Both the position numbers and the translations under genes were made by a program. 64,000 nucleotides of DNA. It comes from Chryseobacterium sp. PMSZPI (GTDB lineage Bacteria; Bacteroidota; Bacteroidia; Flavobacteriales; Weeksellaceae). Positions 40,867-49,815 of the stretch are shown in pieces (position 1 is the stretch's first letter; every line of letters starts with the position of its first letter). The stretch lies in contig NZ_PIZV01000062.1 of the NCBI RefSeq assembly GCF_002835665.1, forward strand, positions 1-64,000, given 5' to 3'. Under the pieces are notes generated by a model. That model was not told the DNA's origin. It did no database searches and saw only the letters and a program-made list of their open reading frames with translations.

Positions 40867-42288
40867 ATGATCAAAAACTTATTATTACCATGTATTTTGA
40901 TGGTTCAAAGTGTATCTGCACAGATTGTTTCCTATGACAACAGTTTTGCTTCAAACGGAAAATATGCTATCACAGGCAGCAATAACAACTACAAAACCAA
41001 ATTAGTTAAAAACTCTGATAAAAGTGTCTATTTCACTTATGCCAGAGACAATTCCTCTCTAGGCTCCCCTGAATGCGTTATTTCAAAACTTAAATCTAAC
41101 GGAACTGTAGACTCTTCTTTTGGCAGTAATGGAGAAACTGTCATCAGTAATTATTTCACCCCTGTAGACAGCCAACTCACCAAGCAGTCAGACGGTAAGC
41201 TTTTGGTAATGGGGTTCAATACTGATGGGGCTGCTATTGCCAGAATTACCTCCAATGGACAGCTTGATACTACATTTGGCATGAATGGCATTTCAAAGAT
41301 TTCAAATGTCTTAACAGATTTCAATAGTGTTGGCTATGGCCTGTATCTTCAAAATAATAAGATCATTATCTATGGTGTGTCAAATGATGGTCCTTCTAAT
41401 TTTTACAAGAGTGTTTACAGGCTCAACAATGATGGGAGTATTGACAATACATTTGGAAACAATGGATCTATTAAGACTATGGGAAACTTCATATTTGTAG
41501 ATAATCAATCAAATATTGTAAGCCTTATCACTAATTACAGTAATACTAACGCCAATGTAACCTATCCTAACGGAGGAATGGAAAAATATAACAGTAACGG
41601 GCAACCTCTGACAAGCTTTGGAAACAATGGAGTTCTTGTTTTCACTCATAATCCCGGAGTGGTAGGAACAGCATTTATGGATAGTAATAACAATATTCTT
41701 TGCAGCAATATCAATAATGAAATATTTAGGATTACTGCAAATGGAATCTATGACAATTCTTTTGCATTTGACCCAGCTAATTCATATCCTTTTACAATCA
41801 ACAACATATCTTCAGTAACGGAAAAGAATGGCAGTTATTTTATAGCCGGCCAGACTGGTTCAACCGGAGAAACGTTTTTCATTTCCAAACTCACTCCCAC
41901 AGGGTCTGTAGATCCTTTATTCAATTATTATTCAGAAACCACTTCAAGTTCGGATGGTATTGACGATATGGTCATAGACAATAGTAATATTATTGCAGGC
42001 AGAGGAACTACTATTCTAAAGTTTTTGTTAAATACTTCAACGTTGGCTACCCCTGACATTGCAAAAACCAATATTAATCTTTCATTTGAAAATCCGGTTA
42101 ATCAAAACCTTGTTTATCAGTCAAAAGAAAAAGTAAACAAGATTGAGATTTATTCCCTCACCGGAAAAACGGTAAAAACCCTACAAGGTAATGCTACAAA
42201 CATTTCAGAATTACTAAAAGGAGCTTATATCGCAAAATTCACCTTTGAAAACGGGAATAGCGTCACAAAGAAATTTATTAAGAATTAA
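40867..42288 (+). CDS. Delta-60 repeat protein with T9SS type A sorting domain
   Basis: The ATG at 40867 is preferred over 40828 because it directly precedes a signal peptide (MIKNLLLPCILMVQSVSAQ). The body is a set of delta-60 repeats of about 55 residues, recognised by G-x-x-D-x-x-F-G-x-x-G: GTVDSSFGSNG, GQLDTTFGMNG, GSIDNTFGNNG and QPLTSFGNNG. The last 75 residues form a Por-secretion-type sorting domain (KIEIYSLTGKTVKTLQG...GAYIAKFTFENGNSVTKKFIK). The protein is exported to the surface or medium by the gliding-associated T9SS. Function of the propeller-like body is unknown. Confidence 0.9.
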   Translation: MIKNLLLPCILMVQSVSAQIVSYDNSFASNGKYAITGSNNNYKTKLVKNSDKSVYFTYARDNSSLGSPECVISKLKSNGTVDSSFGSNGETVISNYFTPVDSQLTKQSDGKLLVMGFNTDGAAIARITSNGQLDTTFGMNGISKISNVLTDFNSVGYGLYLQNNKIIIYGVSNDGPSNFYKSVYRLNNDGSIDNTFGNNGSIKTMGNFIFVDNQSNIVSLITNYSNTNANVTYPNGGMEKYNSNGQPLTSFGNNGVLVFTHNPGVVGTAFMDSNNNILCSNINNEIFRITANGIYDNSFAFDPANSYPFTINNISSVTEKNGSYFIAGQTGSTGETFFISKLTPTGSVDPLFNYYSETTSSSDGIDDMVIDNSNIIAGRGTTILKFLLNTSTLATPDIAKTNINLSFENPVNQNLVYQSKEKVNKIEIYSLTGKTVKTLQGNATNISELLKGAYIAKFTFENGNSVTKKFIKN

Positions 42289-42294
42289 TCATTC

Positions 42295-42321
42295 AAAACT
42301 CTGGTCTTACCGGAGTTTTTT
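42295..42321 (+). terminator. Terminator of the delta-60 repeat gene
   Basis: AAAACTCTGG (42295-42304) pairs with CCGGAGTTTT (42310-42319, one mismatch), and a T run follows. Confidence 0.8.
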
Positions 42322-42411
42322 GTTATTGATTATACTTTATTAAAGATGTATATTCATATTTTGAAATTTGGACTAAAACCTAACTCAATTGATATTAAAT
42401 ACCTTTTAATC

Positions 42412-42888
42412 ATGAAAACTCACCATTACAAAACCATGATTCAATGGACCGGAAATAAAGGAACCGGCACGAGCAGCTATAGAGATTATGAAAGGAGCCA
42501 TCGCATTTTAATAGAAAACAAAGCTACCATTGAAGGCTCCTCTGATCCTTCATTTAGAGGAGACAAGACAAAGCATAACCCTGAAGAAATGTTTCTTTCC
42601 TCACTTTCGTCATGTCATATGCTTTGGTATCTCCATTTTTGTTCCGAAGCAGGAATTATTGTCACCAACTATACCGATGAAGCTACCGGTATAATGACGG
42701 AAACCACCAATGGAAGTGGTCATTTTACAGAAGTAACGCTTCATCCAACCGTGACTATCACCGAGGAATCAATGGTTGAAAAAGCAAAAGAACTTCACCA
42801 TAAAGCCAACGAATATTGCTTCATTGCCAATTCTGTTAATTTTCCGGTAAGACATGCAGTAAATATATTGGTTCAATCGGCATTTTAA
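42412..42888 (+). CDS. OsmC family protein
   Basis: Starting at the ATG at 42412 the protein has 158 residues, the family length. The upstream frame to 42346 has no homologous-looking extension. The OsmC fold is indicated by HRILIENKATIEGSSDPSFRGDKTKHNPEEMFLSSLSSCHMLWYL and a C-terminal FIANSVNFPVRH. The family's first redox Cys is in SSCHMLWYLHFC, and the second is in the ANEYCFIANS segment. OsmC/Ohr proteins reduce organic hydroperoxides in the cytoplasm. Single gene. Confidence 0.88.
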   Translation: MKTHHYKTMIQWTGNKGTGTSSYRDYERSHRILIENKATIEGSSDPSFRGDKTKHNPEEMFLSSLSSCHMLWYLHFCSEAGIIVTNYTDEATGIMTETTNGSGHFTEVTLHPTVTITEESMVEKAKELHHKANEYCFIANSVNFPVRHAVNILVQSAF

Positions 42889-43025
42889 ACCTTATACTGA
42901 TTATCTGATAACCAATAATCTTTTCATTATTTGCTCATTGAATTTTACATTTTTTCAATCCTTTCATTCGTGAATCCCCTAGGTTAATTAATGTTAAGGC
43001 TTTTATTTCTTCAAGAATATATTGT

Positions 43026-43033
43026 TAAATTTG
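43026..43033 (+). promoter_or_regulatory. -7 box immediately before the Nudix start codon
   Basis: TAAATTTG at 43026-43033 ends four bases before the ATG at 43038. A transcript starting at the usual distance would have almost no leader. The -33 region is only partly matching (TTTT). Confidence 0.45.
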
Positions 43034-43037
43034 GACT

Positions 43038-43667
43038 ATGGAAAATTTTGGAAAAGATTTATTGAGAAAAATTAAAAGTGTAGAACTTCCCGGCGAACAT
43101 GCCCACGGAATATTTTCACCTCCTTACCGTCCCGTTTTTACTTATGAAGAAGTGTTGGCAAAAAATCCAAAGTTTGCAGCCGTTAACATTGTATTATATT
43201 TGAAAGACAACGAATGGTATTTTCCTTTAATCCAAAGAACCATTAATGAACACGACAGACATAGTGGTCAAATTTCTTTACCTGGCGGAAAGCGCGAAGA
43301 ACTGGATAAAGATTTTGCCGAAACGGCTGTTCGGGAAACCTCTGAAGAAATTGGTATAGACAAGCATTATGTAAGGATTATCCGGGAAATGTCACCCATC
43401 TATATTCCACCAAGTAACTTTTACGTATATCCATATATTTCGTATACTAAAAAGAATCCCCTTTTCGTTCTTCAGCAGAGCGAAGCCGTGGAATCTATCG
43501 AGTTTCCCATCACTTCATTTTTGAACTTGTCGGACACCCCTGAAATTATGGCACTTCCAAGTGCAGGAGGCCATGAAGTTCCTGTAATTAATTTCAATGG
43601 ATATATCATCTGGGGAGCCACAGCAATGATATTAAGTGAATTCAGCCAGTTGCTGAAAAAAATGTAA
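43038..43667 (+). CDS. Nudix hydrolase, CoA pyrophosphatase type
   Basis: The 209-residue protein carries a complete Nudix box, LPGGKREELDKDFAETAVRETSEEIGID (about residues 83-110), with the G-x5-E-x7-R-E-x-x-E-E-x-G pattern. The segment just before it (LIQRTINEHDRHSGQISLPGGK) is the UPF0035 signature of CoA/NAD-type pyrophosphatases. It hydrolyses CoA or its oxidised forms to 4'-phosphopantetheine and 3',5'-ADP. It is followed 27 bases later by the acyltransferase gene and may share its transcript. Confidence 0.88.
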   Translation: MENFGKDLLRKIKSVELPGEHAHGIFSPPYRPVFTYEEVLAKNPKFAAVNIVLYLKDNEWYFPLIQRTINEHDRHSGQISLPGGKREELDKDFAETAVRETSEEIGIDKHYVRIIREMSPIYIPPSNFYVYPYISYTKKNPLFVLQQSEAVESIEFPITSFLNLSDTPEIMALPSAGGHEVPVINFNGYIIWGATAMILSEFSQLLKKM

Positions 43668-43694
43668 CTTTGCACTACCGTGTTTAATTGAGAG

Positions 43695-44501
43695 ATGGCG
43701 AAGAAAAATATTTTCACCGATGCATTCGGAACACCTTATTTTTTAAAAAGGTTAATTATTTTTATTTTAGGATTGGTATCCTATAGACGATTCAATGGCT
43801 TTAATAAATTGAAAATAACCGGTACAGAACACCTTGTGGATCTACCGGACTCCAATGTGCTTTTTGTATCGAACCATCAAACTTATTTTGCGGATGTGGC
43901 GGCAATGTACCATGCTTTCTGCGCTGTAAATAACGGATATTTAAATACCATTAAAAATCCGATCTATCTGTTGAACCCAAAGATTGATTTTTATTATGTA
44001 GCTGCTGAAGAAACCATGAATAAAGGTATTCTTCCTAAAATTTTTAAAATTGCTGGAGCAGTCACCGTAAAAAGAACATGGAGATCTGAAGGTAAAAATG
44101 TCAACAGAATGGTAGACATGAGTGAGGTAGATAACATCATGAAGGCATTGGACAATGGCTGGGTAGCGACTTTCCCTCAAGGAACCACATCAGCTTTTGC
44201 CCAAGGAAGAAGAGGTACTGCCAAATTGGTAAAAAACCAACGCCCTATTGTAATTCCTATCAAAATAAATGGATTCAGAAGGGCTTTTGATAAAAAAGGA
44301 CTCCGTGTAAAGGTAACCGGTGTGAAACCTACCATGGAATTTAAAGCTCCTTTGGATATTGATTATGATAATGAAAAAGCACCGGAAATTTTATTGAAAA
44401 TCATGACTGCCATTGAGCAGACAGAAGATTTCAATATATTACACAGTTATGATGAAGAACTTAAAGCTAAAAAATTAGAACAAAAGGACTCAAATAATTA
44501 A
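43695..44501 (+). CDS. 1-acyl-sn-glycerol-3-phosphate acyltransferase-like (PlsC family) protein
   Basis: The 268-residue protein has a hydrophobic N-terminal segment (about 16-33) for membrane association. Its acyltransferase motifs are VSNHQTYFADVAAM (about 70) and FPQGTTSAFAQGRRGTAKLV (about 158). In the family the His and Asp are separated by four residues and the second block reads FPEGTRS. Here five residues separate them and Gln replaces Glu. Whether this is a diverged lipid acyltransferase with the same activity is uncertain. It overlaps no gene and is followed six bases later by a lipoprotein gene. Confidence 0.82.
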   Translation: MAKKNIFTDAFGTPYFLKRLIIFILGLVSYRRFNGFNKLKITGTEHLVDLPDSNVLFVSNHQTYFADVAAMYHAFCAVNNGYLNTIKNPIYLLNPKIDFYYVAAEETMNKGILPKIFKIAGAVTVKRTWRSEGKNVNRMVDMSEVDNIMKALDNGWVATFPQGTTSAFAQGRRGTAKLVKNQRPIVIPIKINGFRRAFDKKGLRVKVTGVKPTMEFKAPLDIDYDNEKAPEILLKIMTAIEQTEDFNILHSYDEELKAKKLEQKDSNN

Positions 44502-44507
44502 GTAATT

Positions 44508-44945
44508 ATGAAAAGAATAATAGGAATCTTATTCGCAATCATAGTATTAGTTTCGTGCAACAGCCAAAAAGTATATTCGGATTTTGATATCAGCTATTCG
44601 AAAAGTGGAGGCTATGCTCCTGTATATGAAAATCTTCTGATCAAAGGTAATAATGTACATTATTCTTTTGAAGGCCAGGGAAAAAAATATAAGCAGGACT
44701 TTAAAATTTCCAACGAAGATTTAAAGAAACTGGATCAAACTCTTTCTCAGAATAATTTCAGAAGAATTCAGGAGGACCGTAAAAAGCTTTACGACAATAT
44801 TTCAACGTCTATCAATATCAAGAAAGGTCCTAATGAAGGAAGTAAAACAGACGCCAGTATGATTACTTCCAATTATCAAACCAATTGGAACAATATTCTT
44901 GAGGCTTTTCAGCAAATCATTAATACTAATGTTAAAAAACAGTAA
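44508..44945 (+). CDS. Small lipoprotein of unknown function
   Basis: The 145-residue protein has a lipoprotein signal ending in LVSC at about residues 14-17. The mature part has beta strands (DFDISYSKSGGYAPVYENLLI, VHYSFEGQGKKYKQDFKI) and a helix. It lies six bases after the acyltransferase and six bases before mpl, in what looks like a four-gene operon (Nudix, acyltransferase, lipoprotein, Mpl). I do not recognise a family. Confidence 0.7.
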   Translation: MKRIIGILFAIIVLVSCNSQKVYSDFDISYSKSGGYAPVYENLLIKGNNVHYSFEGQGKKYKQDFKISNEDLKKLDQTLSQNNFRRIQEDRKKLYDNISTSINIKKGPNEGSKTDASMITSNYQTNWNNILEAFQQIINTNVKKQ

Positions 44946-44951
44946 ATACAA

Positions 44952-46289
44952 TTGAAAACCCACTTTATTGCCATTGGCGGAAGCGCCATGCACAACCTTG
45001 CCATTGCATTAAAAGATAAAGGATACCAGGTTACAGGTTCAGATGATGCCATCTTCGAGCCCTCAAAATCCAGATTGGAGAAAAAAGGAATATTGCCTCA
45101 GGAAATGGGATGGTTTCCGGAAAAAATAACTCCGGATATTGATGCTGTCATTCTTGGGATGCATGCCCACCAGGACAATCCCGAGTTGGCAAGAGCAAAA
45201 GAACTGGGATTAAAAATATATTCTTATCCGGAATTTCTATACGAGCAATCCAAAAATAAAACCAGAGTGGTCATTGCAGGTTCTCATGGGAAAACAACCA
45301 TTACTTCTATGATACTACACGTTTTGAACTTCCATCAGAAAGATGTGGACTTCATGGTGGGAGCACAATTGGAAGGTTTTGATTGCATGGTTAAGCTGAC
45401 TCAGGATAATGATTTCATGGTATTGGAAGGTGATGAATACCTATCCTCTCCTATTGACCTTCGTTCAAAATTCTTGCTGTATCAGCCTAATATTGCTTTG
45501 ATGAGTGGTATTGCATGGGACCATATCAATGTTTTCAAAACATTTGATGATTATATCGACCAATTCAGAAAATTTGTAGCAAGCATTACTGCAGGTGGTG
45601 TCTTAGTATACAATGAAGAAGATCCGGAAGTGGTAAAAGTAGTGGAAAACGCTGAAAATTATTTCAGAAAAATCCCATACAAAACCCCTGAATATGAGAT
45701 CAACAATGGTAAAGTATATTTAAAAACTGAAATGGGAGATGTTCCACTTTCTGTTTTCGGAGCCCACAACCTATTAAATATGGAAGGGGCCAGACATATT
45801 TGCCAACAATTGGGGATTATGGATGAAGATTTCTATGAAGCGATTATGAGTTTCAAAGGAGCCTCTAAACGCCTTGAAAAAGTAGAAAGAGAAGACAATG
45901 GGACTCTTTATAAAGATTTTGCCCATGCACCAAGTAAAGTGAAAGCTGCTGTAAAAGCGTTCATAGAGCAATTTAAAAACGAAAAGAAATACGGATTTCT
46001 AGAACTTCATACCTATTCCAGCTTAAATCCTGCTTTTTTAGAGCAATATGATCATGCTATGGATGGATTGGATGAAGCTATTGTTTTCTATTCTGAAGAT
46101 GCATTAAAGATTAAAAGAATGGAGCCTATATCTCCGGAATTCATTAAAGAGAAATTTAAAAATGATAATTTAAGAGTATTCACTAATGCTGAAGATCTTC
46201 ATAACTACTGGAATACTTTAGATAAAACCAATGGTGTTTATTTGATGATGAGTTCAGGAAACTTTGGTGGTCTGGATCTGGCTAAATAG
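44952..46289 (+). CDS. mpl: UDP-N-acetylmuramate:L-alanyl-gamma-D-glutamyl-meso-diaminopimelate ligase (Mpl)
   Basis: The 445-residue protein is a Mur ligase. The N-terminal Rossmann domain starts THFIAIGGSAMHNLAIALKDKGYQVTGSDD. The ATP-binding P-loop is VVIAGSHGKTTITSMILHVL, and the LEGDEYLSSPIDLRSKFLLYQPN stretch is typical of Mpl rather than MurC. It ligates recycled tripeptide to UDP-MurNAc in cell-wall recycling. The start is TTG at 44952: an in-frame stop lies three codons upstream and no ATG is available. Confidence 0.93.
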   Translation: MKTHFIAIGGSAMHNLAIALKDKGYQVTGSDDAIFEPSKSRLEKKGILPQEMGWFPEKITPDIDAVILGMHAHQDNPELARAKELGLKIYSYPEFLYEQSKNKTRVVIAGSHGKTTITSMILHVLNFHQKDVDFMVGAQLEGFDCMVKLTQDNDFMVLEGDEYLSSPIDLRSKFLLYQPNIALMSGIAWDHINVFKTFDDYIDQFRKFVASITAGGVLVYNEEDPEVVKVVENAENYFRKIPYKTPEYEINNGKVYLKTEMGDVPLSVFGAHNLLNMEGARHICQQLGIMDEDFYEAIMSFKGASKRLEKVEREDNGTLYKDFAHAPSKVKAAVKAFIEQFKNEKKYGFLELHTYSSLNPAFLEQYDHAMDGLDEAIVFYSEDALKIKRMEPISPEFIKEKFKNDNLRVFTNAEDLHNYWNTLDKTNGVYLMMSSGNFGGLDLAK

Positions 46290-46313
46290 GTAATCTACAG
46301 CTTGATATAAAAT

Positions 46314-46346
46314 AAAATTCCTTTCAAAAACATGAAAGGAATTTTT
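46314..46346. terminator. Bidirectional terminator between mpl and a lipoprotein gene
   Basis: AAAATTCCTTTCA (46314-46326) pairs with TGAAAGGAATTTT (46333-46345) across a six-base loop. A on one side and T on the other serve both converging genes. Confidence 0.88.
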
Positions 46347-46351
46347 ATTTT

Positions 46352-46789
46352 TTATTTGACTCTTCTGAAATACCTTGTTGTCACATCTTTTTTTCCATCT
46401 CCATCCCAGTCGGTATTATGATCTTCCGTTATCAATTCAGTAGGAGTTATTTTGGTGACAATATACGCTTTACCATGCGTTAGTTTTTTAGTCTCTTTAT
46501 CATATGTATATTTTCCATTTTTGTGTATAGTAGGTGCACATGCGCCATCTTTACTTTCGTAATTCACAATATTCACTTCAGTTTCATTATACTCAACAGT
46601 ATTTTGGGATTCACAACCGTTAGGGTAAAGAGTTTGTGTTTTATTATCATAAGTAGTATAAAAATCACCTTTATATTGATTCCAGGTTCCAATAATTAAA
46701 GAGGCTTCATCTTTTTTAGGACTATCATCATCCCTACTGCATGATACCATTGCTGAAAGTACAGCAGATGCTAGAAATAATTTTTTCAT
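46352..46789 (-). CDS. Lipocalin-like lipoprotein
   Basis: The 145-residue protein has a lipoprotein signal with lipobox MVSC. The mature part resembles Bacteroidota lipocalin-like proteins: SLIIGTWNQYKGDF, NTVEYNETEVNI, GKYTYDKETKKLTHGKAYIVTKITPTELI. It ends in a calcium-loop-like DWDGDGKKD. Probably a cell-surface or outer-membrane lipoprotein; ligand unknown. It is a single gene with its own terminator. Confidence 0.7.
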   Translation of the reverse strand: MKKLFLASAVLSAMVSCSRDDDSPKKDEASLIIGTWNQYKGDFYTTYDNKTQTLYPNGCESQNTVEYNETEVNIVNYESKDGACAPTIHKNGKYTYDKETKKLTHGKAYIVTKITPTELITEDHNTDWDGDGKKDVTTRYFRRVK

Positions 46790-46837
46790 GATTAAAGTTT
46801 AAATTGTATTTAAAGCCCGAAGGTAATACAATTTTAT

Positions 46838-47899
46838 TTACTTCCCTTCTGTTTGAAGTATGAGATTTCTCAGAATATGTTCCGTTGAAAGCTCACTGTA
46901 ATGATGGATAGATTGCCCAACCCAGATCCCCACAAAATCGGTATTCTGTTTAGATTTTGCAGCTTTACGCAGCCCGTTTGTAAGTTTATTCTGATAAGGA
47001 TAAGGCAAAATATATTCAGACCCTTCAATCAGCTCAATGAATTTATTTTTCAAACCCCTGGCATATCTCCCTGAAAAACTTTTCGTTAAAATAATTTCAT
47101 TCTCCTGAACCTTTTTAAGTCTTTTCTTTTCAAAAGGCTCTAGAGCACTTTCCTGAGAAGCCAACAGAATATTTCCCACCTGAAACCCCTGCGCTCCCAA
47201 TTCTTTTGCCGCCTGCAAAGTTTTACCATTATAAATTCCGCCCGCATAGATCAATGGAACCTTAACATGATCAGACACCTGTGATAATAATGATAATCCC
47301 CCGATCTGAGGAACATGATCAGGATCAAAAGTTCCTCTGTGGCCACCTGCTTCCGTTCCTTGCACACAAATAATATCGATTCCCGATTTTTCTAAAATCA
47401 ATGCTTCATTCACAGAAGTACAGGTACCGATTAGTGTTACTCCTTTCTCTTTTAATTTCTCAATACTCTGATCATCCAGATTACCAAAAGTAAAACTTAA
47501 GATCTTACAGTTTTCCTCAATCACTACATCTACCAATTCATGATAGGAGCTCACTTTAAGGTCTTCCAAATAAGGAAGCTTTACATCAATATTATTTTCT
47601 TTGGCCAGCTGCTCCAAAAACTGTCTGGTTCTTAGAAATTGATCTTGTAAAGCATCTGTAATTTCCGGAATTTCGTGGGCAAAAATATTGACAGCAAAAG
47701 GTTTATCCGTTAATTTCCTAGTTTCTTTGATCAGAAAAATCGATTCGTCTGCTGAAAGATCAGCTACAGCCAAAGACCCAAGGCAGTCCGCACGAGTTGC
47801 TGCTGCAACCATCTCTACAGTACTCACTCCAAACATCGGAGCTTGAATGACAGGATATTTTATTCCTAATCTTTTACTAATGGTTTCCGGCCAATGCAT
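46838..47899 (-). CDS. Nitronate monooxygenase family FMN enzyme
   Basis: The 353-residue TIM-barrel protein belongs to the 2-nitropropane dioxygenase/FabK family. It starts RLGIKYPVIQAPMFGVSTVEMVAAATRA. It includes VQGTEAGGHRGTFDPDHVP (about 183), with the His that acts as base in nitronate monooxygenases, and VPLIYAGGIYNGKTLQAAKELGAQGFQVG for the phosphate of FMN. It oxidises alkyl nitronates, toxic products of plants and fungi. Single gene, minus strand. Confidence 0.85.
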   Translation of the reverse strand: MHWPETISKRLGIKYPVIQAPMFGVSTVEMVAAATRADCLGSLAVADLSADESIFLIKETRKLTDKPFAVNIFAHEIPEITDALQDQFLRTRQFLEQLAKENNIDVKLPYLEDLKVSSYHELVDVVIEENCKILSFTFGNLDDQSIEKLKEKGVTLIGTCTSVNEALILEKSGIDIICVQGTEAGGHRGTFDPDHVPQIGGLSLLSQVSDHVKVPLIYAGGIYNGKTLQAAKELGAQGFQVGNILLASQESALEPFEKKRLKKVQENEIILTKSFSGRYARGLKNKFIELIEGSEYILPYPYQNKLTNGLRKAAKSKQNTDFVGIWVGQSIHHYSELSTEHILRNLILQTEGK

Positions 47900-47993
47900 A
47901 AGAATTATTTTTAATTAAAAAAGGTACAAAAAATAAGAACACCTCACTTGCAACAGGAGATGACATTCCTCATTATGGATACAATAGAAATCC

Positions 47994-48056
47994 CACAGAT
48001 CTCGCAAATTTCACAGATCAAAAATCTGCATTATCTGTGAAATCCGCGGGAGCTAT
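47994..48056. repeat. Imperfect hairpin of the CGCAGAT/CACAGAT repeat family
   Basis: CTCGCAAATTTCACAGAT and the partner ATCTGTGAAATCCGCGGGAG form an imperfect stem across about 14 bases. Related sequences lie at 57810-58060 and 60108-60176. It lies just past the end of the aldo/keto reductase gene at 48072 and may also terminate it. Confidence 0.6.
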
Positions 48057-48071
48057 CTTAATATCTTATTT

Positions 48072-48947
48072 TTAAATATCTGCTACAGCATTCAGCATTT
48101 TCTGCTCCCATTCCGGATCTTTTGGATCAAAAAACAATCTTTTTCCGGTATCCAGAGAGCGAACGATATTCATCTCATCCCCTGTCAGTTCAAAATCAAA
48201 GACATTAAAATTTTCTTCAATTCTAGAAGGTGTTACAGACTTTGGAATCACTACAAATCCTTCCTGCAAATGCCACCTCAAAATTACCTGAGCTACCGTT
48301 TTACCATATTTTTCGGCAATTGCTTTCAGATCAGTATTATTCAATAGATTGGTATTTCCGTTCCCTAATGGACTCCACGGCTCAGTTACAATATTATTTT
48401 CTTTGTTATATACCTGCAATTCTTTTTGTTGAAACACCGGATGCAGTTCAATTTGGTTAATGACAGGTAAAATCGCAGAATTAGCTTTTAATTCTTCTAA
48501 TTTTTCAATCGTAAAATTGCATACCCCGATAGCTTTAATCTTTCCTTCCTGATACAATTCTTCCAAAGCTTTCCAGGTCCCTAAGAAATCTCCATATGGC
48601 CAATGGATAAGATACATATCGAGATAATCCATCTGTAAGCGGTTCAATGTTCTTTGAAAGGCAGCCTTAGCTTTTTCATATCCATGATCCTGAACCCAAA
48701 CTTTTGAAGTAATAAAGAGATCATTTCTATTGACTCCGCTATTTTTCACACCGGCTCCTACAGCAGTTTCATTTTGGTAAATAGCTGCTGTATCTATCAT
48801 TCTGTATCCTGTTTGAATTGCTTTGATGACAGCATTCTCACATTCTTTCAAATTCTCCATTTGCCAAACTCCAAATCCCAACGCAGGAATATCTACTCCA
48901 TTATTTAAAGTGACTACAGGTTGACCTGCATAGATTTTCTTTTGCAT
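48072..48947 (-). CDS. Aldo/keto reductase (2,5-diketo-D-gluconate reductase-like)
   Basis: The 291-residue protein shows the aldo/keto reductase tetrad: Asp in MIDTAAIYQNE, catalytic Tyr in the same motif, Lys in FITSKVWV, and His in MYLIHWPYGD. The signature VVIPKSVTPSRIEENFNVFDFEL near the C-terminus binds NADPH. It reduces aldehydes or ketones, physiological substrate unknown. Followed after 15 bases by the hairpin at 47994. Confidence 0.9.
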   Translation of the reverse strand: MQKKIYAGQPVVTLNNGVDIPALGFGVWQMENLKECENAVIKAIQTGYRMIDTAAIYQNETAVGAGVKNSGVNRNDLFITSKVWVQDHGYEKAKAAFQRTLNRLQMDYLDMYLIHWPYGDFLGTWKALEELYQEGKIKAIGVCNFTIEKLEELKANSAILPVINQIELHPVFQQKELQVYNKENNIVTEPWSPLGNGNTNLLNNTDLKAIAEKYGKTVAQVILRWHLQEGFVVIPKSVTPSRIEENFNVFDFELTGDEMNIVRSLDTGKRLFFDPKDPEWEQKMLNAVADI

Positions 48948-49380
48948 AAGTCTTTATTTTAATTATTAATATAAAGTGATTAAACAAATTTGCGATAAAA
49001 AATCGAAACTCTAGCTTACCAATTTTACTGTTTTCCCGTTAAAAAATTTCATTACACAATACAACAATTTTATCTCACATTGATTTTGCTGATTGTACTG
49101 ATATTTATGGAAATCTGCTTAATCAGCCAGATTTGCGAGAGAATTATTCTTATTGCTATGAATTCACGAATGATTATTTTTACGCATACATGCCATCCCC
49201 CTATAGTTTGGAAAAAATATTAAAGGATTCTATACGTAGTTTTATGGATAATTTTATTCATGAATTTGTGGCAAAAAATAAGCATGATGAAAATAATTCC
49301 TTTGTACCTTCATCAATTCATACCTTCTTCACCCTAGCTTTAAGTCCCTATTTTCCTTACTTTTGTATAAATTTCAAATC
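48948..49380. other. Non-coding gap; promoter of the acetyltransferase pair at its right end
   Basis: No supported gene. Around 49080-49150 there are degenerate repeats of the GATTTGCGAGAG/AATCTGC type. TACTTTTG at 49358-49365 is a perfect TAnnTTTG -7 box about 16 bases before the ATG at 49381. Confidence 0.55.
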
Positions 49381-49815
49381 ATGTCACAACATATTAGACT
49401 TGCTACTCCTGAAGATTATCCAAGAATCATGGAAATTTGGGAATCGGCTGTAAAGGCTACCCATGATTTCCTTGCTAAAGAGGATTTTAACTATTTTAAA
49501 GAAGCTATTCCAAAAGATTATCTTCCTCATCTGGAAGTCTATCTGATCACGGAAAATAATGAAGCCCAAGGATTTGCTTCTGTCGCTGAAAGTAACCTGG
49601 AAATGCTTTTTATCCATAATGATATCCGTGGAAAAGGATATGGAAAGGCTCTTTATCAATTTATGAAAGAAAAAACAGGCCTCACCAAAGTAGATGTCAA
49701 CGAACAAAATCCACAAGCGATCGGCTTTTATGAAAAAATGGGGTTCAAAAAAACAGGAAGATCAGAGAAAGATGGTTCCGGAAAAAATTATCCATTAATC
49801 CATATGAGTTTGTAA
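49381..49815 (+). CDS. GNAT family N-acetyltransferase
   Basis: The start at 49381 (MSQHIRLATPEDYPRIMEIW) gives 144 residues. The family acetyl-CoA motif reads LEMLFIHNDIRGKGYGKALYQFM (R-G-K-G-Y-G-K, Q/R-x-x-G-x-G/A), followed by VDVNEQNPQAIGFYEKMGFKKTGRSE, the conserved end of RimI-like and PhnO-like enzymes. Its stop overlaps the start of the next acetyltransferase gene by one base. Confidence 0.88.
   Translation: MSQHIRLATPEDYPRIMEIWESAVKATHDFLAKEDFNYFKEAIPKDYLPHLEVYLITENNEAQGFASVAESNLEMLFIHNDIRGKGYGKALYQFMKEKTGLTKVDVNEQNPQAIGFYEKMGFKKTGRSEKDGSGKNYPLIHMSL

Noticed and set aside
49133..49453. 106-codon ORF MRENYSYCYEF...
   Set aside because: Falls in a repeat-derived intergenic stretch, has no recognisable motif, and its end overlaps the acetyltransferase gene in another frame.
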